This document shows positions 8,831-16,589 of a DNA stretch of 64,000 nt, one piece after another. The DNA comes from Pseudonocardia terrae (GTDB taxonomy: Bacteria; Actinomycetota; Actinomycetes; Mycobacteriales; Pseudonocardiaceae), in NCBI RefSeq assembly GCF_021343995.1, contig NZ_JAJTTE010000029.1, positions 33,162 through 97,161 of the forward strand, in the 5' to 3' direction. Both the position numbers and the translations under genes were made by a program. The stretch's first letter is position 1; each line of letters starts with the position of its first letter. The notes under the pieces are model-generated. The model did not search any database. It saw nothing but the letters and a program-made list of their open reading frames with translations, and was not told the DNA's origin.

Positions 8831-9364
8831 GTGGAGACCCTCTCGACCCGGCAGGTCTACGCGAACAACTGGATGACCGTCCGCGAGGACGCCGTCCGCC
8901 GCCCCGACGGCTCGGACGGCGTCTACGGCGTCATCGACAAGCCCACCTACGCCCTGGTGATCCCCCGCGACGGCGACCGGCTGCACCTCGTGGAGCAGTT
9001 CCGCTACCCGATCGGTCTGCGGCGCTGGGAGTTCCCGGCGGGCACCGCGCCCGACCGCGCCGCCCAGGACCCCGCCGAGCTGGCCGTGCGCGAGCTGGTC
9101 GAGGAGACCGGGCTGCGGGCGGGCCGGATGGAGAAGATCGGCACGCTCGACGTCGCCCCCGGCATGTCCAGCCAGCGCGGCCATGTCTACCTCGCCACCG
9201 ACCTCACCGAGGGCGAGGCGCAGCGCGAGCACACCGAGCAGGACATGCGGCAGGCGTGGTTCACGATCACCGAGTTCGAGGCCATGATCGCGGGCGGCGA
9301 GATCACCGACGCCCAGTCCATCGCGGCCTACCAACTGCTGCAGCTCCGCGACCGCCGACCCTGA
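8831..9364 (+). CDS. NUDIX hydrolase, ADP-ribose pyrophosphatase-like
   Basis: A 177-residue protein that should hydrolyse a nucleoside diphosphate linked to another group, probably ADP-ribose or a nucleotide sugar. The core RELVEETGLRAG of the NUDIX box is intact and preceded by EFPAGTAPDRAAQDPAEL. The first Glu of the strict signature reads Gln and the spacing is unusual, as in a subgroup of actinobacterial NUDIX proteins, so metal binding rests on the REx2EE part. The start is GTG at 8831, 32 bases from the divergent WYL regulator gene. Confidence 0.88.
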   Translation: METLSTRQVYANNWMTVREDAVRRPDGSDGVYGVIDKPTYALVIPRDGDRLHLVEQFRYPIGLRRWEFPAGTAPDRAAQDPAELAVRELVEETGLRAGRMEKIGTLDVAPGMSSQRGHVYLATDLTEGEAQREHTEQDMRQAWFTITEFEAMIAGGEITDAQSIAAYQLLQLRDRRP

Positions 9365-9370
9365 CACCGC

Positions 9371-9512
9371 AGTGTGGAGCCATGACGCACGAACCGACGC
9401 TGTGAGGTCGCGTTGTGGAACCATGACGCGCTGGCTCAGGCTCTCGAATCGCGTCATGGAACCATGACGCGCACAGGGACGGCCTGAGATCGCGTTATGG
9501 CTCCTTGGTGCG
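9371..9512. repeat. Cluster of four imperfect palindromes between convergent genes
   Basis: Four related elements follow each other: 9371-9390 (GTGGAGCCATGACGCAC core), 9410-9430 (GCGTTGTGGAACCATGACGC), 9451-9470 (GCGTCATGGAACCATGACGC, a perfect dyad around AA) and 9492-9512 (GCGTTATGGCTCCTTGG core). All follow the scheme GCGT-N4-GG-NN-CC-N4-ACGC. They fill the space between the NUDIX stop and the P450 stop and belong with the elements at 1.1 kb and 37.8 kb. They may work as a bidirectional terminator or be mobile palindromic repeats. Confidence 0.8.
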
Positions 9513-9518
9513 CCGGTG

Positions 9519-10766
9519 TCAGAGGCGGACGGGGAGGGCGGTCAGGCGGCGGGAGCCCGGGACCGGCTGCCACACCAGCTCCTCCGGCGGCACGGCGAGC
9601 TCGAGCGACGGGAACCGGGTGAACAACGCCCGCAGCGCCACCTCGCCCTCCTGCCGGGCCAGGGCGGCGCCGAGGCAGTAGTGCGCGCCGTGGCCGAACC
9701 CGACGTGCCCCTCGCCCCGCTCGGCCCGCCGCCCGACGTCGATCGTCTCCGGGTCGTCGAACTCGCGCGGGTCGCCGTTGGCGGACAGCAGGACCGGCTG
9801 TACGGCGGCGCCGGCCGGGATCTGCACCCCGCCGATCTCGACCGGTTCGGTCGCGTACCGCACGCGGACCAGGCTGACCGGGCCCCACAGGCGCATGAGC
9901 TCGTTGACCGCGCTCGGCCACAGGTCGGGCTCGGCCTGCAGCCGGGCCAGCTGGCCGGGGTGGCTCAGCAGGGCGGCCACCGAGTTCGCGATCAGGTGCG
10001 CGGTCGTCTCGTGCCCCGCGAAGACCAGGGAGAGGACCATCGTGACCAGCTCGAACTCCGACAGCCGGTCCCCGTCCTCCTCCTGGGCGCGCAGCATGGC
10101 ACCGAGCAGGTCGTCGGCCGGCTCGGCGCGGCGCCGGGCGACCAGGTCGTGGATGTGGTCCACGGTCGCCCGGAGGGCCCCGGGGACGCGCTCGGGGTCG
10201 GCCGAGACCAGCTCCCGGCCCCAGACGTGCCAGTTCGGCCGGTCCGCCTCCGGGATCCCGACGAGCTCGCAGATCACCGTGATGGGCAGCGGGTAGGCGT
10301 AGGCCTCGACGAGGTCGACCGGCTGCTCCGCGACCGCCAGCTCCTCGAGCAACCCCGCGGTGATCTCCTCGACGCGCGGCCGCAGGTCGCCGACGCGGCG
10401 CACCGTGAACGCCCGGGAGACGAGCTTGCGCAGCCGCGTGTGGTCGGCGCCGTCGGCGTCGATCACGCTCCGGGTCATGTACTCCGCGAGATCGGGCGTG
10501 ATCCCGATGGCGGCCATCAGCTCCTTGCGCGGGTCCCGGCCACCCGCGACGTCCGCGGGGTCGTTCACGAACCGCGGGTCGCCCAGCACGGCGCGGACGT
10601 CGGCGTAGCGGGTCACGAGCCAGAGCGGCGTCTCGTCCCCACCCAGCCCGAACCGGCTGCGCAACACGGGTGCCTGCTCGCGCAGGCGGCCGAACGCGTT
10701 CCAGGGGTCGGCGAGGAGCTCCGGGTCGGTGAGGGCGGGTGCGTCGAGCACGGCCATGGTGGTCAC
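9519..10766 (-). CDS. Cytochrome P450
   Basis: A 415-residue soluble bacterial P450 monooxygenase. It shows the I-helix oxygen-binding motif AGHETT, the K-helix ExxR as ELMR, and the haem-thiolate loop FGHGAHYCLGAALAR with the cysteine ligand. Substrate and CYP family cannot be assigned from sequence alone. GTG at 10766 overlaps the stop of the upstream TetR gene (GTGA), which implies translational coupling; an internal ATG at 10757 is the alternative. No ferredoxin or ferredoxin reductase is adjacent, so electrons must come from elsewhere. Confidence 0.93.
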   Translation of the reverse strand: MTTMAVLDAPALTDPELLADPWNAFGRLREQAPVLRSRFGLGGDETPLWLVTRYADVRAVLGDPRFVNDPADVAGGRDPRKELMAAIGITPDLAEYMTRSVIDADGADHTRLRKLVSRAFTVRRVGDLRPRVEEITAGLLEELAVAEQPVDLVEAYAYPLPITVICELVGIPEADRPNWHVWGRELVSADPERVPGALRATVDHIHDLVARRRAEPADDLLGAMLRAQEEDGDRLSEFELVTMVLSLVFAGHETTAHLIANSVAALLSHPGQLARLQAEPDLWPSAVNELMRLWGPVSLVRVRYATEPVEIGGVQIPAGAAVQPVLLSANGDPREFDDPETIDVGRRAERGEGHVGFGHGAHYCLGAALARQEGEVALRALFTRFPSLELAVPPEELVWQPVPGSRRLTALPVRL

Positions 10767-11479
10767 CTGGTTTCGCTCAGGGTGGGCATGTCGTCGAGCA
10801 GTGAGCGGAAGAGCGCGGCGCACTCCGCCGCGCACTCGCGCGTGAGCGGTGCGCCCGGGATCTCCAGGGCGCTCCGCAGGGCGTGTTCGAGCAGGTCGGC
10901 ACGCGCGTCCGGGTCGGTGGGACCCGGTGTGGACGGCATGCCGTCGAGGAAGAAGAAGCCGGTCGTGACGGCGGAGAACAGGTGCATCTGCGCGTCGATC
11001 GGCAGGTCGGTGGGCATCCGGCCCGCCTCGCGCACGAGCGAGAACCAGCGCCGGCCCACCTCGGTGCGCCGGGCCGTGAGGCCGCCCAGCGCCTCGGCCG
11101 CCTCGTGCGCGAGCCGGCCCAGCACCTCCGGGTCGCCGAGGTAGAGCGGCCGGGTGACCGGGTCGTCGAGCAGTTCGCGGTAGATCGAGCGGACGGCCCG
11201 CGCGGGCAGCGCCTCGGCGGGATCGGCCTCCATCCGGTCCGCCATGCCCGCGGTCACGGTGCGGTGGCTGCGCATCAGGACGGCGAGGAACAGCGCCTCC
11301 TTGGTGCGGAAGTGCAGGTAGACCGTGCCCTTCCCGATCCCTGCCCGGCGGGCGACCTCGTCGATCGTCACGCGCTGGTAGCCCCACCGGACCAGCAGAT
11401 CGGCCGCGGCGTCGAGGAGCCGGTCCTCCCGTGACTCGGCCCCCGTTGACCCGGTGACTGAAAGTGCCGATCCGGTCAT
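10763..11479 (-). CDS. TetR-family regulator coupled to the P450
   Basis: A 238-residue regulator. After about 15 polar residues the helix-turn-helix is clear: REDRLLDAAADLLVRWGY, VTIDEVARRAGIGKGTVYLHF, RTKEALF. The remaining 170 residues are the ligand-binding domain. Its TGA overlaps the GTG of the P450 gene, so the two form one operon. The start lies 49 bases from the divergent enoyl-CoA hydratase gene, with a perfect 9-bp inverted repeat between them. A role in controlling the P450 and perhaps the hydratase is inferred. Confidence 0.92.
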   Translation of the reverse strand: MTGSALSVTGSTGAESREDRLLDAAADLLVRWGYQRVTIDEVARRAGIGKGTVYLHFRTKEALFLAVLMRSHRTVTAGMADRMEADPAEALPARAVRSIYRELLDDPVTRPLYLGDPEVLGRLAHEAAEALGGLTARRTEVGRRWFSLVREAGRMPTDLPIDAQMHLFSAVTTGFFFLDGMPSTPGPTDPDARADLLEHALRSALEIPGAPLTRECAAECAALFRSLLDDMPTLSETR

Positions 11480-11483
11480 GCGG

Positions 11484-11524
11484 TCACGGTAGACCCCTTA
11501 CCCCCGGTCGTCCAGCTACCGTGA
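11484..11524. promoter_or_regulatory. Inverted repeat TCACGGTAG/CTACCGTGA in a divergent promoter
   Basis: TCACGGTAG (11484-11492) is perfectly mirrored by CTACCGTGA (11516-11524). The pair nearly fills the 49-bp space between the TetR gene and the enoyl-CoA hydratase gene, and each arm lies within a few bases of one start codon. It could be a TetR operator, or two facing -10 boxes (TA-rich hexamers) of near-leaderless transcripts. Confidence 0.5.
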
Positions 11525-11528
11525 ACCC

Positions 11529-12299
11529 ATGGGTTACGAGCACCTCCTGGTCAAGGAGGACGGGGAGACCGTCCGCATCACGATGAACCGGCCGGAGCGC
11601 CGCAACGCCCTCTCCGAGGACCACCTCCGCGAGCTGCTCGACGCCTTCGAGACCGCCGGCAGCAGCGCCGCGACCGGGATCGTGCTCGGGGCCGAGGGCA
11701 AGGCCTTCTCGGCGGGGCACGACTTCGCCGACGTCGCCGCGCGGGACCTCAAGGGCGTCCGCGAGCTGCTCACCCTGTGCACCGAGCTGATGCAGACCAT
11801 CCAGGCGGTGCCGCAGGTGGTGGTCGCGAAGGTGCAGGCGATCGCGACGGCGGCCGGCTGCCAGCTCGTCGCCACGTGCGACCTCGCCGTCGCGGCCGAG
11901 TCCGCCGCCTTCGCGCTGCCCGGCGGCAAGGGCGGCTGGTTCTGCCACACCCCGGCGGTCCCGGTGGCGCGCAACGTCGGCCGCAAGCGGCTGATGGAGC
12001 TGGCCCTGACCGGCGACCCGATCGACGCCCGCACCGCCGCCGACTGGGGCCTGGTCAACTACGTCGTGCCCGACGCCGAGCTCGACGCCCGGACCGAGGC
12101 GCTGCTCGCCCGCGCGACCCGCGGCAGCCGGTTCGGCAAGGAGGTCGGCAAGCAGACGCTCTACGCGCAGCTCGACCGCCCGGAGGCCGACGCCTACGCG
12201 ATCGCCGTCGAGGTCATGGCCGCGATGTCGCAGTCCGCAGGGGCGAAGGAGGGCATGGCGTCGTTCCTCGAGAAGCGGCACCCCGTCTGGCCGGATTGA
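11529..12299 (+). CDS. Enoyl-CoA hydratase/isomerase family protein (ECHDC3-like)
   Basis: A 256-residue crotonase-fold protein. The oxyanion-hole segments are seen at GKAFSAGHDFADV and ATAAGCQLVATCDLAVA. The wording SAGHDF, in place of the common SAGADI, is typical of the ECHDC3-like subgroup. The second catalytic Glu of true hydratases is not obvious, so the reaction (hydration, isomerisation or another step on an acyl-CoA) is open. The ATG at 11529 is 49 bases from the divergent TetR gene. A binding-protein gene follows after 22 bases on the same strand. Confidence 0.88.
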   Translation: MGYEHLLVKEDGETVRITMNRPERRNALSEDHLRELLDAFETAGSSAATGIVLGAEGKAFSAGHDFADVAARDLKGVRELLTLCTELMQTIQAVPQVVVAKVQAIATAAGCQLVATCDLAVAAESAAFALPGGKGGWFCHTPAVPVARNVGRKRLMELALTGDPIDARTAADWGLVNYVVPDAELDARTEALLARATRGSRFGKEVGKQTLYAQLDRPEADAYAIAVEVMAAMSQSAGAKEGMASFLEKRHPVWPD

Positions 12300-12321
12300 C
12301 CGCCCACTAGTCTTCGGCGCG

Positions 12322-13209
12322 ATGCACCTGGTCTCCCGACGATCGCTGCTCGCCGGGGCGGCCGCGCTCGGGGGCGCCGCCGCGCTGGCGGGCTGTGGGT
12401 CGCGCGCGGCCTCGGCACTGGAGCGCATGCGGGCCGACGGCGTGGCCCGCATCGGGATCGCCGGCGAGCGCCCCTACGGCTTCTCGGCCGCCGACGGCTC
12501 GGTCACCGGTGAGGGACCCGAGGTGGCACGGGCCGTCCTCGCCGGGCTCGGGGTCGGCGGGATCGAGGCGATCCAGGTCCCCTTCGCCGGCCTGCTCGAC
12601 GGCCTGCTGGCCGAGCAGTTCGACATCGTCGCCGCAGGCACCACGATCACCCCGAAACGCTGCGCGCGCGTCGCGTTCTCCCGCCCGGACTTCCTGGCCC
12701 CCGTGGCCTTCCTCGTCCCGGCGGGCAACCCGCACGGCATCCGGACCTTCGACGGCGTGCGACGTGCGGGCATCACCCTCGGCGTGCTGACCGGGTCGGC
12801 GGAGCAGGAGTACGCGCTCTCGGCCGGCGTCCCGGCGGAGGCGGTCCGCACCTACGACGGGCAGAGCACCCTGTTCCGGGCCGTCGCGGGCGGAGAAGTC
12901 CCCGCCGCCGCCCTGACCCGCATCTCGCTGCTCGACGAGCTGGCCCGCAACCCGGGCACGCCGCTGCAGGTCACCCCGGGCGTCGCCGCGACGGTCGACG
13001 GCGACGGCCGGCGGAGCTACCCGGTGGGCGCCTTCGCCTTCCGCCCCGGTGACGCCGACCTGCGCACGGCCTTCGACGCCGGCCTGGCCGAGCTGCAGGC
13101 CTCGGGTCGCTGGCTCGACGTCGTGCGGCCCTTCGGGTTCGGCGCCGAGAACGTCCCGCCCGCCGACCTCACCACCGAGGCGATCTGCGCGGGCAACCCG
13201 AGCGTGTGA
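12322..13209 (+). CDS. Orphan EhuB-like substrate-binding lipoprotein
   Basis: A 295-residue solute-binding protein of the polar amino acid/ectoine class. The N-terminus has a twin-arginine-like stretch (SRRSLLAG), a hydrophobic core and the lipobox LAGC, so it should be a membrane-anchored lipoprotein. It aligns over its whole length with the ehuB product encoded 3 kb away (shared PYGF, VTGE, RCA.FS.PD, AFLVP.GNP), including the Glu and Phe near the N-terminus that line the ectoine pocket in EhuB. It has no permease of its own on this strand and converges on ehuA. It may feed the same permease with another ligand; that is inference. Confidence 0.85.
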   Translation: MHLVSRRSLLAGAAALGGAAALAGCGSRAASALERMRADGVARIGIAGERPYGFSAADGSVTGEGPEVARAVLAGLGVGGIEAIQVPFAGLLDGLLAEQFDIVAAGTTITPKRCARVAFSRPDFLAPVAFLVPAGNPHGIRTFDGVRRAGITLGVLTGSAEQEYALSAGVPAEAVRTYDGQSTLFRAVAGGEVPAAALTRISLLDELARNPGTPLQVTPGVAATVDGDGRRSYPVGAFAFRPGDADLRTAFDAGLAELQASGRWLDVVRPFGFGAENVPPADLTTEAICAGNPSV

Positions 13210-13223
13210 GCGCCGCCCGCGGG

Positions 13224-14048
13224 TCAGTGGTCGAGTACCGCCTGCAGGAAGTCCTTGGTGCGTTGGTGGTCCGGGTCCGTGAAGAGCTTGTCCGGGGGCG
13301 CGTCCTCCAGCACCCGACCACCGTCGAACATCATCACGCGGTCCGAGAAGTCCCGCGCGAAGCCCATCTCGTGGGTCACGCAGAGGATCGTGATGTCGGT
13401 GGTGTCGCCGATGTCCTGCAACAGCTTCAGCACCCCGGTGACGAGCTCGGGGTCCAGCGCCGAGGTCACCTCGTCGAGGAGCAGGACGTCCGGCCGCATG
13501 GCCAGCGCCCGGGCGATCGCCACACGCTGCTGCTGCCCACCCGAGAGCTGGGTCGGGTGCGCGTCGATCTTCTCCTTCAGCCCCACGAGGTCCAGCAGCT
13601 CCTCGGCGCGCGAGTTCGCCTCGTCCTTCGAGAGCCCGAGCACCCGCGTCGGGCCCTCGACCAGGTTGCCGCGCACCGTCATGTTCGGGAACAGGTTGAA
13701 CTGCTGGAAGACCATCCCGATGTGCTTGCGGACGTCGCGCAGGTACTTCTCCCGCGGCGGGCCCAGCGTGCCGCTGCGCAGCTCGTGGGAGAGGTAGCGT
13801 CCGCCCACCGAGATCGTGCCCTCGTCGAGCTGCTCCAGGGTCATGAGCAGGCGCAGGATCGTCGTCTTGCCCGAGCCGGACGGGCCGATCAGCGTGACGT
13901 GCTCGCCCGGCGCCACGGTGAAGCTCAGGTCCTTGAGCACGACGTTCGTGCCGAAGCGCTTCTCCACGCCGTCGAACACGATCATCGGCTCGGTCGTCGG
14001 CTCGGTCATCGGCTCGGTCGTCGACTCGGTGGTGTCAGGCGGCGGCAC
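13224..14048 (-). CDS. ehuA: ABC transporter ATPase of the ectoine/amino-acid system
   Basis: A polar amino-acid type ABC ATPase, 274 residues from the GTG at 14048. Motifs in order: Walker A GPSGSGKTT, Q-loop GMVFQQFNLFPN, signature LSGGQQQRVAIARAL, Walker B VLLLDEVTSAL, H-loop VTHE. It energises uptake through the EhuC/EhuD pore. The N-terminus holds a 12-bp DNA repeat giving (T)TEP units (STTEPMTEPTTEPM), so the true start may instead be ATG 14009 or ATG 13985. The chosen GTG overlaps the end of ehuD by 14 bases. It is the last gene of the minus-strand operon ehuB-ehuC-ehuD-ehuA. Confidence 0.9.
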   Translation of the reverse strand: MPPPDTTESTTEPMTEPTTEPMIVFDGVEKRFGTNVVLKDLSFTVAPGEHVTLIGPSGSGKTTILRLLMTLEQLDEGTISVGGRYLSHELRSGTLGPPREKYLRDVRKHIGMVFQQFNLFPNMTVRGNLVEGPTRVLGLSKDEANSRAEELLDLVGLKEKIDAHPTQLSGGQQQRVAIARALAMRPDVLLLDEVTSALDPELVTGVLKLLQDIGDTTDITILCVTHEMGFARDFSDRVMMFDGGRVLEDAPPDKLFTDPDHQRTKDFLQAVLDH

Positions 14049-14691
14049 GGCGGCGCTCCAGTCGTCGGACCAGCATGGACGCCGGGTAGCTCAGCAGCAG
14101 GAACAACAGGCCGGCGATGGTGTAGGGCTCGGTGTAGCGGAAGGTCAGGGAACCGATCTCGCGGGCCTCGTTGACGACCTCGACCACGCCGATCGCCAGC
14201 AGCAGCGGGACCTCCTTGAACATGGAGATCACGTAGTTGCCCAGCGCCGGCAGCACGCGCGGGACCGCCTGGGGCAGGATGACGCCGGTCCACACCCGCA
14301 GGCGCGGCAGGGACAGTGCCGTGCACGCCTCCCACTGCCCCTTCGGGATCGCGTCGATGCCCGCGCGGTACACCTCGGAGGTGTAGGTCGCGTAGTGGAT
14401 CCCGAGCCCGACGACGCCGACCACGAACGCGCTGAGGGTGATCCCGAACTGGGGCAGCACGAAGAACAGGAAGAAGACCTGCACCAGCAGCGGGGTCGAG
14501 CGCACGACCTCGATGAAGGCCCACAACACCTGGTCGAGCACGGGGATGTGCAGCCGTCGCAGCACCGCGAACACCAGCCCGAGCAGGAGCGCGACCACCG
14601 AGCCGAGCAGCGTGATCTCGATCGTCGTGACCAGCGCCAGGACCAGGTCGGGCAGGATGTCGAACGCGTAGTTCCAGTCCCAGAGCGGCAT
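14035..14691 (-). CDS. ehuD: ABC transporter permease EhuD
   Basis: A 218-residue His/Glu/Gln/Arg/opine-type permease with about five membrane segments. The cytoplasmic EAA loop reads EACTALSLPRLRVWTGVILPQAVPRVLPALGN and contacts the ATPase. It starts MPLWDWNYAFDILPDLVLAL, as EhuD proteins do. Its ATG shares one base with the stop of ehuC (TGATG), indicating translational coupling. With EhuC it forms the heterodimeric pore. Confidence 0.88.
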   Translation of the reverse strand: MPLWDWNYAFDILPDLVLALVTTIEITLLGSVVALLLGLVFAVLRRLHIPVLDQVLWAFIEVVRSTPLLVQVFFLFFVLPQFGITLSAFVVGVVGLGIHYATYTSEVYRAGIDAIPKGQWEACTALSLPRLRVWTGVILPQAVPRVLPALGNYVISMFKEVPLLLAIGVVEVVNEAREIGSLTFRYTEPYTIAGLLFLLLSYPASMLVRRLERRRAAA

Positions 14692-15404
14692 CAGGACGCC
14701 ACCCCCGCGGTGGCCTTCGCCGCCAGCCGCGCCGCGCGGGAGGGCCGGCGGCCCAGCCGCGCCGAGGCCGCGCGCTCCAGCAGGCGCATGCCGAGGGTGA
14801 TCAGGGCGGCGAGGATCAGGTAGATCACGAACGTCACGCCGAAGATCAGCAGCGTGTCCGAGCCGTAGTTCGGGATCAGCACCTCCCGGGCCTGGCGGGT
14901 CACCTCGGGCACGGTGATCAGGGCGAGGATCGCCGTCGACTTCAGCAGCTGGATGAACAGGTTGTTGAAGGGCGGCAGCATCTCCACGAAGGCCTGCGGG
15001 AAGATCACGCGCCGCATCCGCTGCGCCGGCGACAGGCTGAGCGCTATCGCACCCTCGTACTGGGCCCGCGGCACGGACTGGATGGCGCCGCGCACGATCT
15101 CGGCGCCGTACGCCCCGTGGTTGAGCCCCAGCACCACGATGCCGGCGAAGAGCGGCAGCAGCTGGAAGCCCACCAGCACGGGCAGTACGAAGTAGATCCA
15201 GAACAGCTGGACCACCTCGGACGTGCCGCGGAAGCCCTCCACGTACACCCGGGTCACGCCCCGCGCCGTGCGCGACGGCGAGAGCAGCAGCAGGCCCGCG
15301 CCGAACGACAGCACGATCGTCAGCAGGACGCCCCCGAGCGTCGCGATCACGGTCTCGGGTATGCCGTCCCCGAGGACGGAGACGATCTGCGGGAGGTTGT
15401 CCAC
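14691..15404 (-). CDS. ehuC: ABC transporter permease EhuC
   Basis: A 237-residue inner-membrane permease of the same family as EhuD, with several hydrophobic segments and the EAA-type loop EGAIALSLSPAQRMRRVIFPQAFVEMLPPFNN. It begins at GTG 15404, 19 bases after the ehuB stop. The C-terminus is Arg/Ala-rich. Ectoine-class specificity is inferred from the binding protein, not from this subunit. Confidence 0.88.
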   Translation of the reverse strand: MDNLPQIVSVLGDGIPETVIATLGGVLLTIVLSFGAGLLLLSPSRTARGVTRVYVEGFRGTSEVVQLFWIYFVLPVLVGFQLLPLFAGIVVLGLNHGAYGAEIVRGAIQSVPRAQYEGAIALSLSPAQRMRRVIFPQAFVEMLPPFNNLFIQLLKSTAILALITVPEVTRQAREVLIPNYGSDTLLIFGVTFVIYLILAALITLGMRLLERAASARLGRRPSRAARLAAKATAGVAS

Positions 15405-15423
15405 CGTGGCCCCGTGCCGACGC

Positions 15424-16335
15424 TCAGGCGGCCGCGCAGAGCTTCTCGGTCGTGACGTCCGGCCCCGGGAGATTGTCCTGGCTGAACCCGAACGGCTGGA
15501 CGATCTGCAGCCACTGCCCGCTCTGGTGCAGCTTCGTCAGCTCGGTGTTGAAGGCGTTGACGAAGTCGGTGTCCGCCTTGCGGAACACGAAGGCGCCCGC
15601 GGAGACCGTCTGCTTGCCGTCGATGGTGGGGAAGAAGCCCTTCGTCACCTCGACGTTCGCGCCCGGGTTCTTGGAGACGACGTCGTTGAGCGAGATGTTC
15701 GTCAGCGCGGCCGCGTCGGCCCGGTCCGAGGTCACGGCCTGCAGCAGCGTGTTCTGCGAGTCGAAGACCTGGATCTGGCCGTCCGGCACGCCGCTCTTCT
15801 GGGCGTACCCCTGCTCGACGGCGCCGCTGAGGACCGCGAGCCGGAGGTTCTTGTTCTTGATGTCCTCGAAGGTGGCCACGCCGTCGGGGTTGCCCTTCGG
15901 CACGAGGAAGGCCGTCGGCGCGGTGTAGTCCGGGGTGGAGAAGGCCGCGCTCTGGCAGCGCTGGGGGTTGATGAACATGCCCGCGGTGACCATGTCGAAC
16001 TGGTTGGCGTTCAGCGCGGGAATGAGCGAGCCGAAGTCCACCGTGGTCGCCTGGAGGTCGTTGATCCCCAGGTTCTTCAGCACCGCGCGACCGACCTCGA
16101 CGGACTCCCCGGTGACCTTGCCGGTGCTGTCGGTGAATCCGTACGGCGCCTCGTTGGCGATACCCACCTTGATCGTGCCGGCGGACTTCGCGCGGTCGAG
16201 CGTGCCGCCCGCGCCGGAACCACCGGTGCTGGTCTGCGTGCAGGCCGACAGCAGCACCGGGCCGCCGATGGCGACGGCGCCCGCGATCGCACTGCGGCGG
16301 AAGAACTCTCGGCGGGTCCAGGCGGATCCGGACAT
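15424..16335 (-). CDS. ehuB: Ectoine/hydroxyectoine-type substrate-binding lipoprotein
   Basis: A 303-residue binding protein starting at ATG 16335 behind the ribosome-binding site AAAGGGTG. A Tat-like motif (TRREFFRRS) precedes a hydrophobic stretch and the lipobox LLSAC. The mature start (VGIANEAPYGFTDSTGKVTG) resembles EhuB of the ectoine uptake systems, including the Glu and Phe known to contact ectoine in that family. It is first in the operon ehuB-C-D-A. No ectoine-degradation genes (eutABCDE) or EnuR-type regulator lie nearby, which points to uptake as osmoprotectant rather than catabolism; this is inference, and another zwitterionic amino acid is possible. Confidence 0.85.
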   Translation of the reverse strand: MSGSAWTRREFFRRSAIAGAVAIGGPVLLSACTQTSTGGSGAGGTLDRAKSAGTIKVGIANEAPYGFTDSTGKVTGESVEVGRAVLKNLGINDLQATTVDFGSLIPALNANQFDMVTAGMFINPQRCQSAAFSTPDYTAPTAFLVPKGNPDGVATFEDIKNKNLRLAVLSGAVEQGYAQKSGVPDGQIQVFDSQNTLLQAVTSDRADAAALTNISLNDVVSKNPGANVEVTKGFFPTIDGKQTVSAGAFVFRKADTDFVNAFNTELTKLHQSGQWLQIVQPFGFSQDNLPGPDVTTEKLCAAA

Positions 16336-16589
16336 GGCAGGCACCCTTTCGGCTGTCGACGTCGTCGTCTCGAGCTGGCCGGCCCGGGCACACCCCCTGC
16401 GCCGGTGACCGGCAACGGAGATCGAACCTAGGTGGTCGATCAGGTGGTCACACACGGTCGTTACGCGACTGTGACGAACGGCCACCATGTGCACCGTTCG
16501 TCGAGCCCGGTGGTCGCGCAGAGTGACCGGTCCGGCACACGGACGTACGCGACCCGGCCGGGGCCGCGCCGATACGGGAGGATCACCGC
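16336..16589. promoter_or_regulatory. Divergent regulatory region between ehuB and the repeat-protein gene
   Basis: 254 bases without a gene. AGGTGGTC occurs twice as a direct repeat at 16430-16437 and 16442-16449, 12 bases apart, upstream of ehuB; head-to-tail sites at such spacing suit OmpR-family regulators. No convincing -35/-10 pair stands out. The assignment of a regulator is speculative. Confidence 0.3.
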
